A stretch of DNA of 64,000 bases, from the NCBI GenBank assembly GCA_023014335.1, contig JAECYW010000003.1, forward strand, positions 868,001 to 932,000. Direction: 5' to 3'. This stretch comes from Galerina marginata (Eukaryota > Basidiomycota > Agaricomycetes > Agaricales > Galerinaceae). Every line of letters begins with the position of its first letter. Within the stretch, counting starts at the first letter, position 1. The notes beneath the pieces were generated by a model. That model was not told where the DNA came from, made no database searches, and saw nothing but the letters and a program-made list of their open reading frames with translations. The position numbers were made by a program, and so were the translations under genes. Shown here in pieces: positions 22,701 through 31,926 of the stretch.

Positions 22701-23146
22701 TCTGGCAATTCACTGACGTGTGGGATTGGTTCAAAGGTTTGGCGGTATTCTCTCTTCAGGTCTGCCTCTAGGCCGTTAAATTTCTCCTGGATTTCCAGGG
22801 ATTCTATCCGGTCTTTCACCGCTCCTATGAAGTTGACAGCAATGAATTTCTCTTCGTTTCGAGTATCATCTCGATAGGAACCACGGTCCAAGAGTGCCTT
22901 AATTCCCTCGCATCTCCACTTTAATTCATTCAGCATGTCTTTATGGAAGTTTCTAATTTCAAGTCGTTTGCGCTTTGGCGATTTTCCACTCCTCGCGCTG
23001 AGTGGTTTCGGTACAGTAAACGGATTAAGAAGGTCAATTGTGGTATTCTTTACAAGTGCGGTGCGATTCAAACAATCAAGTATAATAGTGTTGTGCGTGA
23101 GGAAGGGTAACCCTAAGAGAATACTTGTACATAGCCCAGGTGTCAC
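19712..23146 (-). CDS. pol: Gypsy element 1 Pol: protease C-terminus, RT, RNase H, integrase, chromodomain
   Basis: The 1,144-residue frame is open further upstream to a stop at about 23,316. It starts within the protease: the text reads TVRAIVTPGLCTSILLGLPF, the typical C-terminal half with the ILGLPF motif. Then come reverse transcriptase (YLDDIVIW, about residue 320), RNase H (TTDASDKVSGAV), integrase zinc finger (H-x4-H ... CEDC), the integrase core (AMDFIGP, VSDRD, HPQTDGSSERTN) and a C-terminal chromodomain (YLVRWRGFGPGHDEW). Chromodomains of this type target integration to modified chromatin in other fungi. No internal stop is present in RT-integrase, so this part looks functional although the protease upstream is broken. 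Confidence 0.9.
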   Translation of the reverse strand: MTPGLCTSILLGLPFLTHNTIILDCLNRTALVKNTTIDLLNPFTVPKPLSARSGKSPKRKRLEIRNFHKDMLNELKWRCEGIKALLDRGSYRDDTRNEEKFIAVNFIGAVKDRIESLEIQEKFNGLEADLKREYRQTFEPIPHVSELPDDVLCRIKLKDANKSIAKRSYGCPRKYRDAWKVLIDRHLASGKIRPSNSAYASPSFIIPKADPKALPRWVNDYRELNSNVIIDNHPLPRVDDILADCAKGKIWATIDMTDSFFQTRVHPDDIHLTAVTTPFGLFEWPVMPMGFRNAPAIHQRRVMSALRKYIGVFCHIYLDDIVIWSDNLEDHMKHCRLILQALIDAKLYCNEKKTKLFCFRVSFLGHTISQAGIEADEKKAEKIENWPVPTSSTEVRAFLGLVRYLNAFLPKLAIHSGILTELTTKTADRVFPTWEKKHQVAFETIKAIVTSRECLTSIDHHNMGENKIFVTTDASDKVSGAVLSFGPNWETARPVAYDSMTFKGPELNYPVHEKELLAIMRALRKWKVDLLGSSFLVYTDHKTLLNFDRQKDMSRRQLRWMEELSIYDARFVYVKGEDNSVADALSRLRYNYVDKPELEDAEEAASFPYAHSPNDTIAMFAPKTVPVMFSMVAALVDAAPKNSHKITVDDNLLRKIKEGYTTDPWCVKLIAASQGMPGIEKRGGLWYIGQRLVVPKDSGVRELVYRMAHDKLGHFGFHKCYDNIRESYFWPNMRKDLEEKYIPGCEDCQRFKSKTTKPAGPLHPLPVPDGRCESIAMDFIGPLPEDDGKDCILTITDRLGSDMQFIATRTDLSAEELAVVFLDHWYCENGLPSDIVSDRDKLFVSRFWRHLCLLLGVKLKMSTTNHPQTDGSSERTNKSVNQCLRFHVERNQKGWSKALPRIRFYLMNTVNKSTGYSPFQLKYGRSPRVLPDFGNIESSDKESLDARAVVELLEKNVADARDNLLLAKISQAAYANEKRGPEIRYKVGDKVMLSTINRRNEYKQNGDGRVAKFMPRFDGPYYVLEARPETSTYTLDLPNSTNIFPTFHASQLKPFIPNDNNAFPSRQMEEPDPILIDGQEEQLIERILDAKKIRNSYKYLVRWRGFGPGHDEWLPAADLEDCEALDRWIDDGGPAHTFHSSKLT

Positions 23147-23293
23147 AATAGCTCTAACAGTCTTCGAGGTCCAAGAGTTATTACGAGTGGATAGGGTAAA
23201 CGAAACAACGTGCGTTAATGTTACAATGTTCTTTTTCTTTTCTTTCGTCTCCTTTTCATTTATAGCGATGAAGGGACGGCCCTTGGTCCAGCC

Positions 23294-24991
23294 CTGAATT
23301 TTTCGATTTTACGAGCTCTTCTCTCTCAAACTTAGATAGAAATGAAGTATATTGGATGTCCCGGACAGTACACGCAGAGCATAGACTAAAGAAAACTATT
23401 GTACGCGACGGAACACTGTGATAAAATAATAGTATTCATAACTACGGTACTACAAAACGTACGGTGAATACATTAATGGACGGTGCTACGAACGCGAGCC
23501 AACCCGAGCACCTACTACAGATAAGCGCGGGTCTTTAGCGCTCAATGTGAACCAAAACGATGTAGTGATTGCCTTTATTATCGCATGCCGTCTCGGCACG
23601 ATCCGAATAAGACGGGGAGCGGGCCCGAGAAGTCAGAACACGAGTCACGGATATTCCCGTGCTTACTGAAGAGATTCGCAGAACCCTTGAAAGAACCGAA
23701 GAACGGAGATAAGTCCAATTTGAGCTATGTACGGTACCTCCGACTTCACCGACGGGGCATACCTATATTTAGCAAAGGATGTAGCGCGTGAACAAGCTAA
23801 CATGCGGGAGACTTAGAACACAAGACAGAAATGCCATGTTGAACGTACCGTACACTGATACACGGTATAAGGAATTAATGGGGAGCTCTACAAACGGGGA
23901 CGGGAATAAATAAATCCACGGAGATATTTCTCCTTTCGGTTGTAGGCACCCGGAGATATTGATGAAACAGGTTAACCAGTGAGCATATGGACTGTTCCGC
24001 ACGGTACGGTTCCATCAAAGGACGGTATTATTGCATAAAGGAGTTACGGGATTCAGACCTAACGGGGACGCGTACCAATAATTCCTCTTTTGCACAGTTA
24101 AACCCGGTTCACGACTTAGTAAGATACAAGTACTCGCATGGGACCGGAGGTTTGTAAAAGGACGGTGCTCCGAAATAACACGTGTAAAATTAGTATCGCG
24201 TAGTATAAAGTTAGTAGACGTTTGTAGCGCAATAACAAGCAATTTACCACTCACGAAATTATATTTGGACGGTTCATACGAGCTGCCTAAGTGACTTCAA
24301 CGTGTTGACTTGTCTTCGAGGAATTTTGAATAGTATTTGACTTGAAAGAATTTCACCTTTGTGATCAGAGTGAGAGTATTTTAGATAACGGTTCTAAGAC
24401 TTGAAACGAAGATCTTGTTCACCGTCATATTGTTGACTAGAATAAGGCTCCGGTGGCCCTCCGATTTGGCAGCACATTAAACCGTACTTCGGTAGTACGG
24501 TGTTGTCAAAGACCTGGACTGTGATAGGGACAATTTCGGTAATTGTAGACTATCCGGGACATTGAAGAGTTATTTTAGTTGATAGGTTTCGGTAACCTAA
24601 GAGCACTTGCGTTTCGGTAACGCACCGATTATTGAGCATACGTCGTTAGTCGACATTTTCACTATAAACACAGAGTACGGGACTCTACACCAAAAATATC
24701 ATTCTATTTCTCAAACCAATATACAACCTTTCTCCGGGTCGTTGCACTTACATTGTGTACGCGTCCCTCCAGTTTTCACGAGATTGACGGGAATCATCGG
24801 CTTTGATCAGGGTATTGTAAAATTACTGTCCCTCCCAGAGACGACTAGTCAAATATTTGATTGGGTGATTACTGCTAGACAATTAAGAGTGTTAGATTTG
24901 GATATTGACTGAGACCATTGGGGACGTATAGTAGGGATTTTCATTTCATTATTGAAGTGTTTATCTATTGTGGTCTAGCTAGTATTCAGAA
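23294..24991. other. ~1.7-kb foreign segment inside the protease of gypsy element 1
   Basis: The protease sequence stops after LRKPLCIDLAKMVAAG (minus strand, about 24,994) and resumes with GWTKGRPFIAINEKE at about 23,290. Between them lies about 1.7 kb with no long open frame and no recognisable domain. Its ends show a 6-bp inverted pair, CTGAAT at 23,294 and ATTCAG at 24,986; I see no clear target duplication. It could be a small non-autonomous element. An intron is possible but unlikely at this length. Confidence 0.55.
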
Positions 24992-26695
24992 CTACCCCGC
25001 AGCAACCATCTTAGCGAGGTCGATGCAGAGTGGTTTTCGTAGTTTCTTCATTTCTAGGGCGAGGTTTGCAACGGTCTCAGGACTAATAAGAACAACGTGA
25101 GCGCCTGTATCAAACATCCCTGTTATCGGAACCGGGAAGCCATCAGGTCCCAACGCATTTGCGTCCCACTGTAAGTGCGGGACAGATAATGGTTGACTCA
25201 CTTCGTCAGATCCCTCTGAACCCGAGTCGCCAAAGGCGACCGCCGACGGCCACGTCATCGCAACAATCTGGGACGATTCTTCATCTTCATCCTCTAGTTC
25301 ATCTTCGGATTTATCAAGAGGAGTTTCAGTCGTGACAGCGGCGACGCGGACAGGAGTAATCGGGGCAGGCACGGTAGGACGGGTTGATACACGAGGGGCC
25401 GCGCCCCCGGGCCGAGAGTTCCGTCGGTTGGCCTCGTACGCCAGTTTTGCTAAACGACATAACTCCGGGGTGATAATCGTATGTACCGTCGGGAAACCGT
25501 TCGGGCACTCCCATTGTTGGTGGCCAGCATATGGGATACGACATTTATAGCATCCTCGATGTTCGAAGAGGAGTGCACGTTCTTCAGGAGAGAGGGGTTG
25601 GATCCTCCCAGCGGGGCGACGATCCGCTGCCGTCGTGGAATGCGAGGTGGTTTGCGTGTTCGCGGTCCTCGAGGGTGCCGCAAGTGTACGTCTCTTCTTA
25701 TCCTCCTTCTCGAGTTCTGCGGCGAGGCGTTTAGCATTTCGTTTGGTAGCCTTAACCATCCGGAGATCCGTCTCTGAAATAGCATTAAGCCACTTTTGTA
25801 AGGACAGGGCATTGAGCGCGGTAAGTTCCGCCGACGATTACTTGAGTTTCTCCCGAAGGTCCTCAGACATGTTGTGAAATAACTGTTCACGGATACGGGT
25901 TTCCGAGAGCATGACCGAGCGACCGACGAGTAGATTATTAGCACTAATGATCGAAGTGCTCCAATCAAAGAATGATGCATCTGTTGCCATGCGAGAGTTC
26001 AAGATCTTTTGCAAGACTTCCTGGTCCCAATCGGCCGGTAAGAAAACCTCTCGTAGTTCTGTCATGAATGTGTCAAATGCGAGGCCATTTAGACGAGCTT
26101 TATTGTTCCGAATATACGTATTAATGCGTGTGTGATGTAAGCCGCCGGTGACCTTCAAAACTTTTTTATCGGCTGGAATCGGGTCTTTAGCAGCGTCGAA
26201 AAAATCATCGCAGGCATTCTCCCATTCTAGTAGGGTCGCGGCCGTGATTAGGCCCTCGCCGAAGACAGGAGCGATCTTGTGAGCAGGGTGCCTTGTGACA
26301 GAAGCGGTTCCGGACATGTTGGATGAAAGTGACTCTGGCAGGTAGTCGAGACTAGAATCTGAAGAACTTGAATCGGGAAGATCACGTAGTTCACCGGTAA
26401 GGTTGGGAATAGTACCGTCCGATGAGGAAGAAACAGATAGAGAGCGAGCGCGATGTGAAGGTATGGGCGTGAAAGACGCTGAATCCGGAGACGGGGGAGG
26501 CAGCGAACGCGCTTGCGTAATGCGATGATTCACAAGGGGTTTGAATAAAGTCCAACCTTCCTGTGTTACTGTGGTACGGGTGGCCGGTCGATGTCTTTGA
26601 TGATCTTGGATAACGAGATCCAGGATTAACGTCTGGTGAGGTAACAAGGGACTAGATAGCTTTGGATGGTGCCAATAAGCAACAAGATGTTCCAC
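24992..26695 (-). pseudogene. gag: Gypsy element 1 Gag-nucleocapsid-protease N-terminus, with in-frame stop
   Basis: The Gag part (26695-25838) contains the capsid-like segment WENACDDFFDAAKD to MSEDLREKLK and ends at a TAA. The same frame then continues without interruption (SSAELTALNALSLQKW..) into the nucleocapsid zinc knuckle C-x2-C-x6-H-x4-C (CYKC..H..C) and the protease active site FDTGAHVVLIS, ending at a stop at 24,992 where the foreign segment begins. A single CAA-to-TAA type change would explain the stop (inference). Initiation could be at 26695 or at the internal MSGTASVT. Confidence 0.8.
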
Positions 26696-27106
26696 AAGTT
26701 GACTATATGCGCGTCAGACTCAAGAAGGAACCTGTTGTTGATAATAAGTGGGCTATATGCGCACCCAAAACTCGGAATCCGGACGCTTTCTAGTCTGGAG
26801 GTTTAACTGGACACGAGGAATGGCAACTGGAACTGGAACTGGAGCGGGAACTGGATGAGTAACTGGATGGGAGCTCTGGTGGGTGATACACACCACAGGA
26901 ATCGCGTAAAGCGTCACTTGAGATCGAATGACGGGTAAACACAAGACCTAATATTGGAGATGATTATAAGCGTGAATTTAAGTGGGCGAGAGACAGTAAA
27001 GGCGAGAAGGTGAAAGTCTCCCTTTAAGGTCGATACAGGATTCCGTTGTCGGTGATGCCTCCAATGAGCGAGGCACCAAACGCGTTGGAAGATGTTCAAA
27101 AAAAAG
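26696..27106 (-). other. Leader region of gypsy element 1
   Basis: About 410 bp between the 5' LTR and gag. On the minus strand it contains a CCAGTTCC-type microsatellite (26,820-26,865). The string TGGTGCCTCGCTC starts about 30 nt from the LTR and may be part of the tRNA primer binding site; its distance from the LTR makes this uncertain. Confidence 0.4.
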
Positions 27107-27312
27107 TGTAAAAGGGTTGTTACTGGAGCTCACGAAGACTCACACCGAGACGTGAACAGGTCCAATGCGTTTATAGGTATGAGGTGCTACGTAGCAGTGC
27201 AAATGTAAGGTGAAAGGAAAAAGGAAGAAGGAATACGAAAGACGAGTTCGTGAGTATTTATAGTATGCGCGTTCAGTGAGTAAATATGTGCAAATAGGCG
27301 ATCAGCCTTACA
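27107..27312 (-). repeat. 5' LTR of gypsy element 1
   Basis: 206 bp, identical to the 3' LTR at 19,405-19,610. GCTAA follows at 27,313. Confidence 0.93.
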
Positions 27313-27436
27313 GCTAACCCTCTTCTTCCAGGAAAATTTCAGCCTCTCGAACGCAAAAGGCCCTGCCAAATTCATAGGATTTATCACCTGTCTTGTATAC
27401 TTTCTGTGCTCGCTCCTGAAATGTGACTGGTCATCA

Positions 27437-27555
27437 GAAGCATTGGAAGTTGCTGAACGCGATATCTCAGAGGAAAGACGGCAGGAAGTTGCAACTTCGC
27501 GCTGTGTTCCTTTGAGATTAGGGTAATAACTGTTTTCATTGCCTTTCAATGCTTC
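27437..27555. repeat. Hairpin module F, copy 2
   Basis: GAAGCATTGGAAG faces CTTTCAATGCTTC: thirteen pairs with one wobble. Confidence 0.65.
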
Positions 27556-27691
27556 CGTATGCTCGTTTAGCTCGCTTCACCTCGCCTGGCTGTCGAAGGC
27601 CGTCAATCTTCCCTCTGGTCAATGTCATCCCTTTTAACTTATTCACCCATGGTCCTTTTTGTTATTAGAATGTTCCAGTAGCCGGATAGGG

Positions 27692-28980
27692 CAGTAAATC
27701 TGGATTATGGAAACACCGCCGCACATGACCGCCGCTGTGTGCGGCGGCATCTTCCGCAGCTGACCTCAGCGGTTCAGCGCGTCAGCCGCCGACCGTCTCA
27801 GTTCCCCCTTTCCCCACCGCGGTAGGGTACCGTTGAAAAGTCAATGTTTACAAACACTGTTAATAATTCGTGTTAATAACGCGTTAATAACATGTTATTA
27901 ACATGGGGCCTCTTGGGACGACTTTTTGAGATGTTAAAAATTGTTAGAAATTCGGCTGAATTTGGGAGTAAATAATGGTGCATCTGCCTCGAAAGAATGT
28001 GAAATGGGGTGAGCTGGAGACCCCACTCTGTATATAATTGCTACCTGATGCGACCACCCATTTGAGACTCTCACGACGGTTTTCGCCACCAAATTTCCCA
28101 AGCAACTCTGGGTGTACCTCCTCTACCAACAAACCTCCGAGGGCAAGAAAATGAGTAGAAACTGCTGACGGAATGGCTATCTGTACTCAAAAAATCGGAT
28201 ACAAGCCATTGTGGACCTTTTGGCGAATTTTTAACAATTTCTAACCGGCCGAAATGTTTATAACACGGTTGAAATTTATTTCTAACGTGTTAATAACGAA
28301 ATGTTTATAAACATTTTCTAACAGCTGTTAATAATGGGCCAAGGAGGGCAAATGTTATTAACATTGTTTGAAATTCATCTCGAATTTTCAACGGTACCCT
28401 ACACCGCGGCGCTCACTCAAAAGGCCCCCGTCCATCCTATCGTATATATCGCCATCTCGCCAAGACACAAACAGCCAATACAAGTTGAACTTTAGCTTTT
28501 TTACTGGTTAGCGCAATAGTTTGACTAGTTTTTGCCTTAATACCTGTACATACAATACCTGGTCCAATGAAATCGTGATAGACAAGCAAGGAAGCAAATT
28601 TTTAAGAGTAACCTGCTTAATAAATATTGAATAGTAGCTTCAGATGCGAAATGTGAAAAAGACTTACAGGACTAGCCTGAGATAAGGAACGGGTTGCAAC
28701 AATACCTGACATACAGCTGGGAGCGCAAACACCCATGCAGACTACCAGACAAAGACAATTAGGATATAATATAGGTCAAGGTAGTATTCTTATTTATTAT
28801 AACGCGTTAAATTCTTAGGCGTGTGGCCGCAGAACTGAGGTTGCGAGTACTTAGCGCTAAGCCCGACGCGACGCGCGTGTACTCACGTGAAGGGAGGATG
28901 TCACGGGAGTGCGGCGGCAAAGTCCGCCGCACTGATCGCCGCACTTTTGATGGCGCACTTTCCATGATCCAGATGCCCTC
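27692..28980. mobile_element. hAT-like non-autonomous element with 8-bp target duplication
   Basis: GGATAGGG stands at 27684-27691 and again at 28981-28988. The ends are inverted copies: CAGTAAATCTGGATTATGG on the left, and the complement GAGGGCATCTGGATCATGG on the right. GCC-rich subterminal palindromes (GCCGCC/GGCGGC) lie near both ends. No transposase frame is present. An 8-bp duplication with CAG-type ends fits hAT elements; the assignment is inference. Confidence 0.7.
27822..28402. mobile_element. 581-bp MITE nested in the hAT-like element
   Basis: Terminal inverted repeats GTAGGGTACCGTTGAAAA (27822-27839) and its complement ending at 28402, flanked by ACCGCG on both sides (27816-27821, 28403-28408). 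The interior is AT-rich with many GTTAATAAC-like motifs near both ends and no coding capacity. Confidence 0.8.
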
Positions 28981-30293
28981 GGATAGGGAGCGCAGTCTAA
29001 GGAGGAGGATTTGGTGCGGGATTTTACACAGCTTTGAGAGCTGCTAAGTGTACGGAGTAACATTGCTTTGTGGTATGTAGATGACTCCGGACTTTAGGCA
29101 GACGGTAGCGATACCTCTTTGATTTATAAATCCCTTTCGTTTTTAGAAAGCGAGGTAGATACTTTATAATAAAAATGAAAACTTCCGTTGCAAAATTTGC
29201 CGACTTCAACCGGGTTAAATTTCGTCGTGTAATTCGATGCGAAATGTCTAACTGAACGGCTTTTCCCAACTTTTCTTACCAACCAGCGGCCCTCCGTACT
29301 CAATTTAGAGAGACGACATCGGACAGGACACGACGCGATTGCATCACATGATTTGGTTCTCAGAAATCTGGTTTCCTAATCGGACCATCATCCGTAATTA
29401 CTGTCGGTGTGATACCGCCCTCATTCACTCCCATTATCACTTCTTTGTTACAGCCCAAAGTGACCAGAAGCCTACTGTCAATCTACTTTCTAATGTATCA
29501 GCGCTCACTCGTGAGGAGCTGACCGTTCCCCCAACAACCATGCACGCAAACCAAACGCCGACCCCAGGGCTAAGCATGCCATCCGATAACATTCCCCTCG
29601 ACACTGCTAGCCCAAAAGAACCTGTTTTTCCTTTGGACCTACTTGTTCGAGTATATGGCTTTGTATATTGTGGGCGTGCTACCTGGGCGTGTTTACTTTC
29701 CCCTCGATGGCCACCACTTCTACTTACTCGAGTGGCTCGGTATCTTCCCCCGCATCGGCCAACATCTATCCCCTTATTTCAAGTACGGCATCAAGCATCT
29801 GCGTGCGCGACCTTCGTGTTTTCTATCACTGTAATGTGGAGTGCCTCTCACCTGTCCTACCAGTCGTCCTGCATAACCAAATGCCAATCCGAAACATGAC
29901 GACTACCCCCTGTCCTTCTCGATTCAACGGGATTTAAGTATAAAGCTCGGATTTTTAGAACCCTCGTCTCGAGATTAATGCTGGGGTTGTAACCAACATG
30001 TTTTACAGCTCCTTGGTTTGACTGGTTCTTGCAGGCCATGGGCTAAACTGAGGCGCTCACCTCCTTTTCTTGTCACACACTCAACATATACGTTTTGTGG
30101 TTGGAGATATTAGATACGGTACGTCCTTTTTTCGATGAACCCACTCTTATTATAATATCGATTCACGATGACAGTAATTCTCTCCCTCCAATCTCCAGAC
30201 GATCGCTCGTGCATGAGTGCGGAAACCTCACAAGTCCCCAACCATCGCGTCTCCATGGGCATGGGCCGTGGCCTGGTCGAAGAGCGAGGCACT

Positions 30294-30407
30294 GGAAGCA
30301 TGGGAATCATTGGCATCAAATATCTCAGAACGAAGAAGGAGGAAGTTTTAAAAACTTCCAGTCAGAATTTTGAGATGACAAATTTTCGTGTATGGTTCCA
30401 TGCTTCT
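30294..30407. repeat. Hairpin module A, copy 3a
   Basis: GGAAGCATGGGAA faces TTCCATGCTTC. The inner stems are ATCTCA/TGAGAT and the palindrome GGAAGTTTTAAAAACTTCC (30341-30359) at the tip. Confidence 0.65.
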
Positions 30408-30474
30408 ATAACCTCGCCCTGTTTTCGACGACGGCATGAGCTGTGGCCTGGTTCTGGCTGAAGCGCGCGCGACT

Positions 30475-30594
30475 GGAAGCATGGAAGCAGTTGGGCTCAG
30501 CTATCTCAGAACGAAGACGGGAAGAAGCTTTTAAAAAATCTGCAGTCGGAATTTTGAGATGAATGGCTGTGACTCCAGAGAATTCCATGCTTCC
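30475..30594. repeat. Hairpin module A, copy 3b
   Basis: GGAAGCATGGAA (30475-30486) and TTCCATGCTTCC (30583-30594) form twelve perfect pairs, the best clamp in the window. Inner ATCTCA/TGAGAT stem present. It lies 68 bp after copy 3a. Confidence 0.7.
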
Positions 30595-31024
30595 ATAACC
30601 TCGTTTTGTTTATGCTTCTAGGGCTATTTCTCAACGACGTTGGAATAAACCGAGGCGCCCAGCTCCTCTTCTTCCACACCCCACTTACTTATTCGTGCTC
30701 AGAATATGGTACGCCTTCCCTTCAACGTATCTTATTCTCAATTCACCGCTTATAGCAATACCCTCCAGACCCAGACGACCTCCGCGCCTGCGTGTAGAAA
30801 CCCACAAGTCCCTACCATCGCGTCCCCATGTGCGCGGGTACGTGCCATACCGAGTTGAAGCGCGGAGGCACCGGAAGGGCATTGGGGTCAGTAAACTCGG
30901 AACGGGTGCGGTCTTTTCCTTTTTCGTGGAATACCTAACTTTCCAATTCCTTGTTTTTAGAAACTAGCACAAGGCTCCTTGGCCTTGACTGTCTATTGCG
31001 CCTCCCTTACTGAAACGGGAACGC

Positions 31025-31130
31025 CAGAAGCATGATCAGCACTCTGTCAGATATCTCGGGCGAAGGCAGCGGGGAGATTAAACTTCGTCTCCTTTGCTTT
31101 ACGATGGGGTGACTGCCTGGGATGCTTCTG
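31025..31130. repeat. Hairpin module D, copy 3
   Basis: CAGAAGCAT (31025-31033) faces ATGCTTCTG (31122-31130), nine perfect pairs; the wobble seen in D1 and D2 is a Watson-Crick pair here. Confidence 0.65.
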
Positions 31131-31458
31131 TATGCATGTTTCGTTTCGTCTTGTTACTTGTTTTGCAAGGGGTCGAAGTTGCTGCAGGTTCACATCGATA
31201 TCTCCGCATCCGATCTGCCATTTCTTTTCCAACATGAATGAAACTCCGAGCACGGAAGATATTTCCTATCTACATCTCTACGCAACGAGGGCAGAAACCA
31301 ATCCCTGTTCTGTGCCTTTTTCCTGGGGATGTTGTAACTTGATTGGCCCAACTTCCGGGCTCGCTTGTTTTTATTCCCATATTTTGACTTCTATTTCACC
31401 TGATTTGCGGACTAAAAAATCTTTGCCAACCAGGAGTTCCGTTTACCCAAATACGCCG

Positions 31459-31577
31459 CGGAAGCATGCTAAACGACGTCCACGCTTTAAATTAATTTCT
31501 TGCCCGTCGAGGTGTGGAGAAATTTAATTTCTTTGACCTCGCTGTTCAAGATCCCCAATATCGGTCAAACGCTTCCG
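31459..31577. repeat. Hairpin module E, copy 3
   Basis: CGGAAGC faces GCTTCCG. The outer pair is C-G where copy 1 has T-A, a paired change. The inner TCGAGGT/ACCTCG stem is kept. Confidence 0.6.
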
Positions 31578-31810
31578 AGGCTCTCTTGGGTTTCTCCAAA
31601 CCACGATGGGCTTAATAGAGACGCCGGAATGCTCCTCCGACCATGGGTTGTCCAATTCCTCGTTTCACAACACTAATCTCCCTTCTTCCAGGCAGATTCG
31701 GCTTAGCAATGCAGAAGGTTCTACAGATTCCGTTAGTTTCGTTGACTGCTCCATGTACTACTCCGCCTGTTCGTGCCCAGTGTTCGTTCATATGTGTGAA
31801 GGATCATCAT

Positions 31811-31926
31811 AAGCATTGGAAGTTGCTGGACCACGTATCTCAGAGAAAGATGGCAGGAAGCTCTAACTTCGGGCCTTATTTCCTGTGATAAAAAGAATGT
31901 CCCGGAAGCTGATACTTTCAATGCTT
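31811..31926. repeat. Hairpin module F, copy 3
   Basis: AAGCATTGGAAG faces CTTTCAATGCTT: twelve pairs with one wobble. Confidence 0.6.

Larger units (their letters stand above)
19405..27312 (-). mobile_element. Ty3/gypsy chromovirus-type LTR retrotransposon, defective, identical LTRs
   Basis: Two 206-bp LTRs (TGTAAAAG..CTTACA) are identical at every position I compared and are flanked by GCTAA (19400-19404 and 27313-27317). Order on the minus strand: 5' LTR, leader, gag, nucleocapsid/protease, pol with chromodomain, a G-rich polypurine tract, 3' LTR. A stop codon splits gag and about 1.7 kb of unrelated DNA interrupts the protease. The element sits between modules E and F of array copy 2. 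Confidence 0.92.
17363..29280. repeat. Copy 2 of the hairpin array unit, split by two insertions
   Basis: The head segment (GACGCGACGCGACTGTATC near 17,553), modules A, B, C, D and E are at 17,363-19,404. After the gypsy insertion the unit resumes at 27,313 with module F (27,437-27,555) and the tail, which holds the hAT-like element. The segments on either side of each insertion join smoothly when compared with copies 1, 3 and 4. No gene is supported; 28,989-29,280 shows nothing recognisable. Confidence 0.65.

Noticed and set aside
27708..28950. GC-rich GCCGCC palindromes as regulatory sites
   Set aside because: They are explained as subterminal repeats of the hAT-like element.
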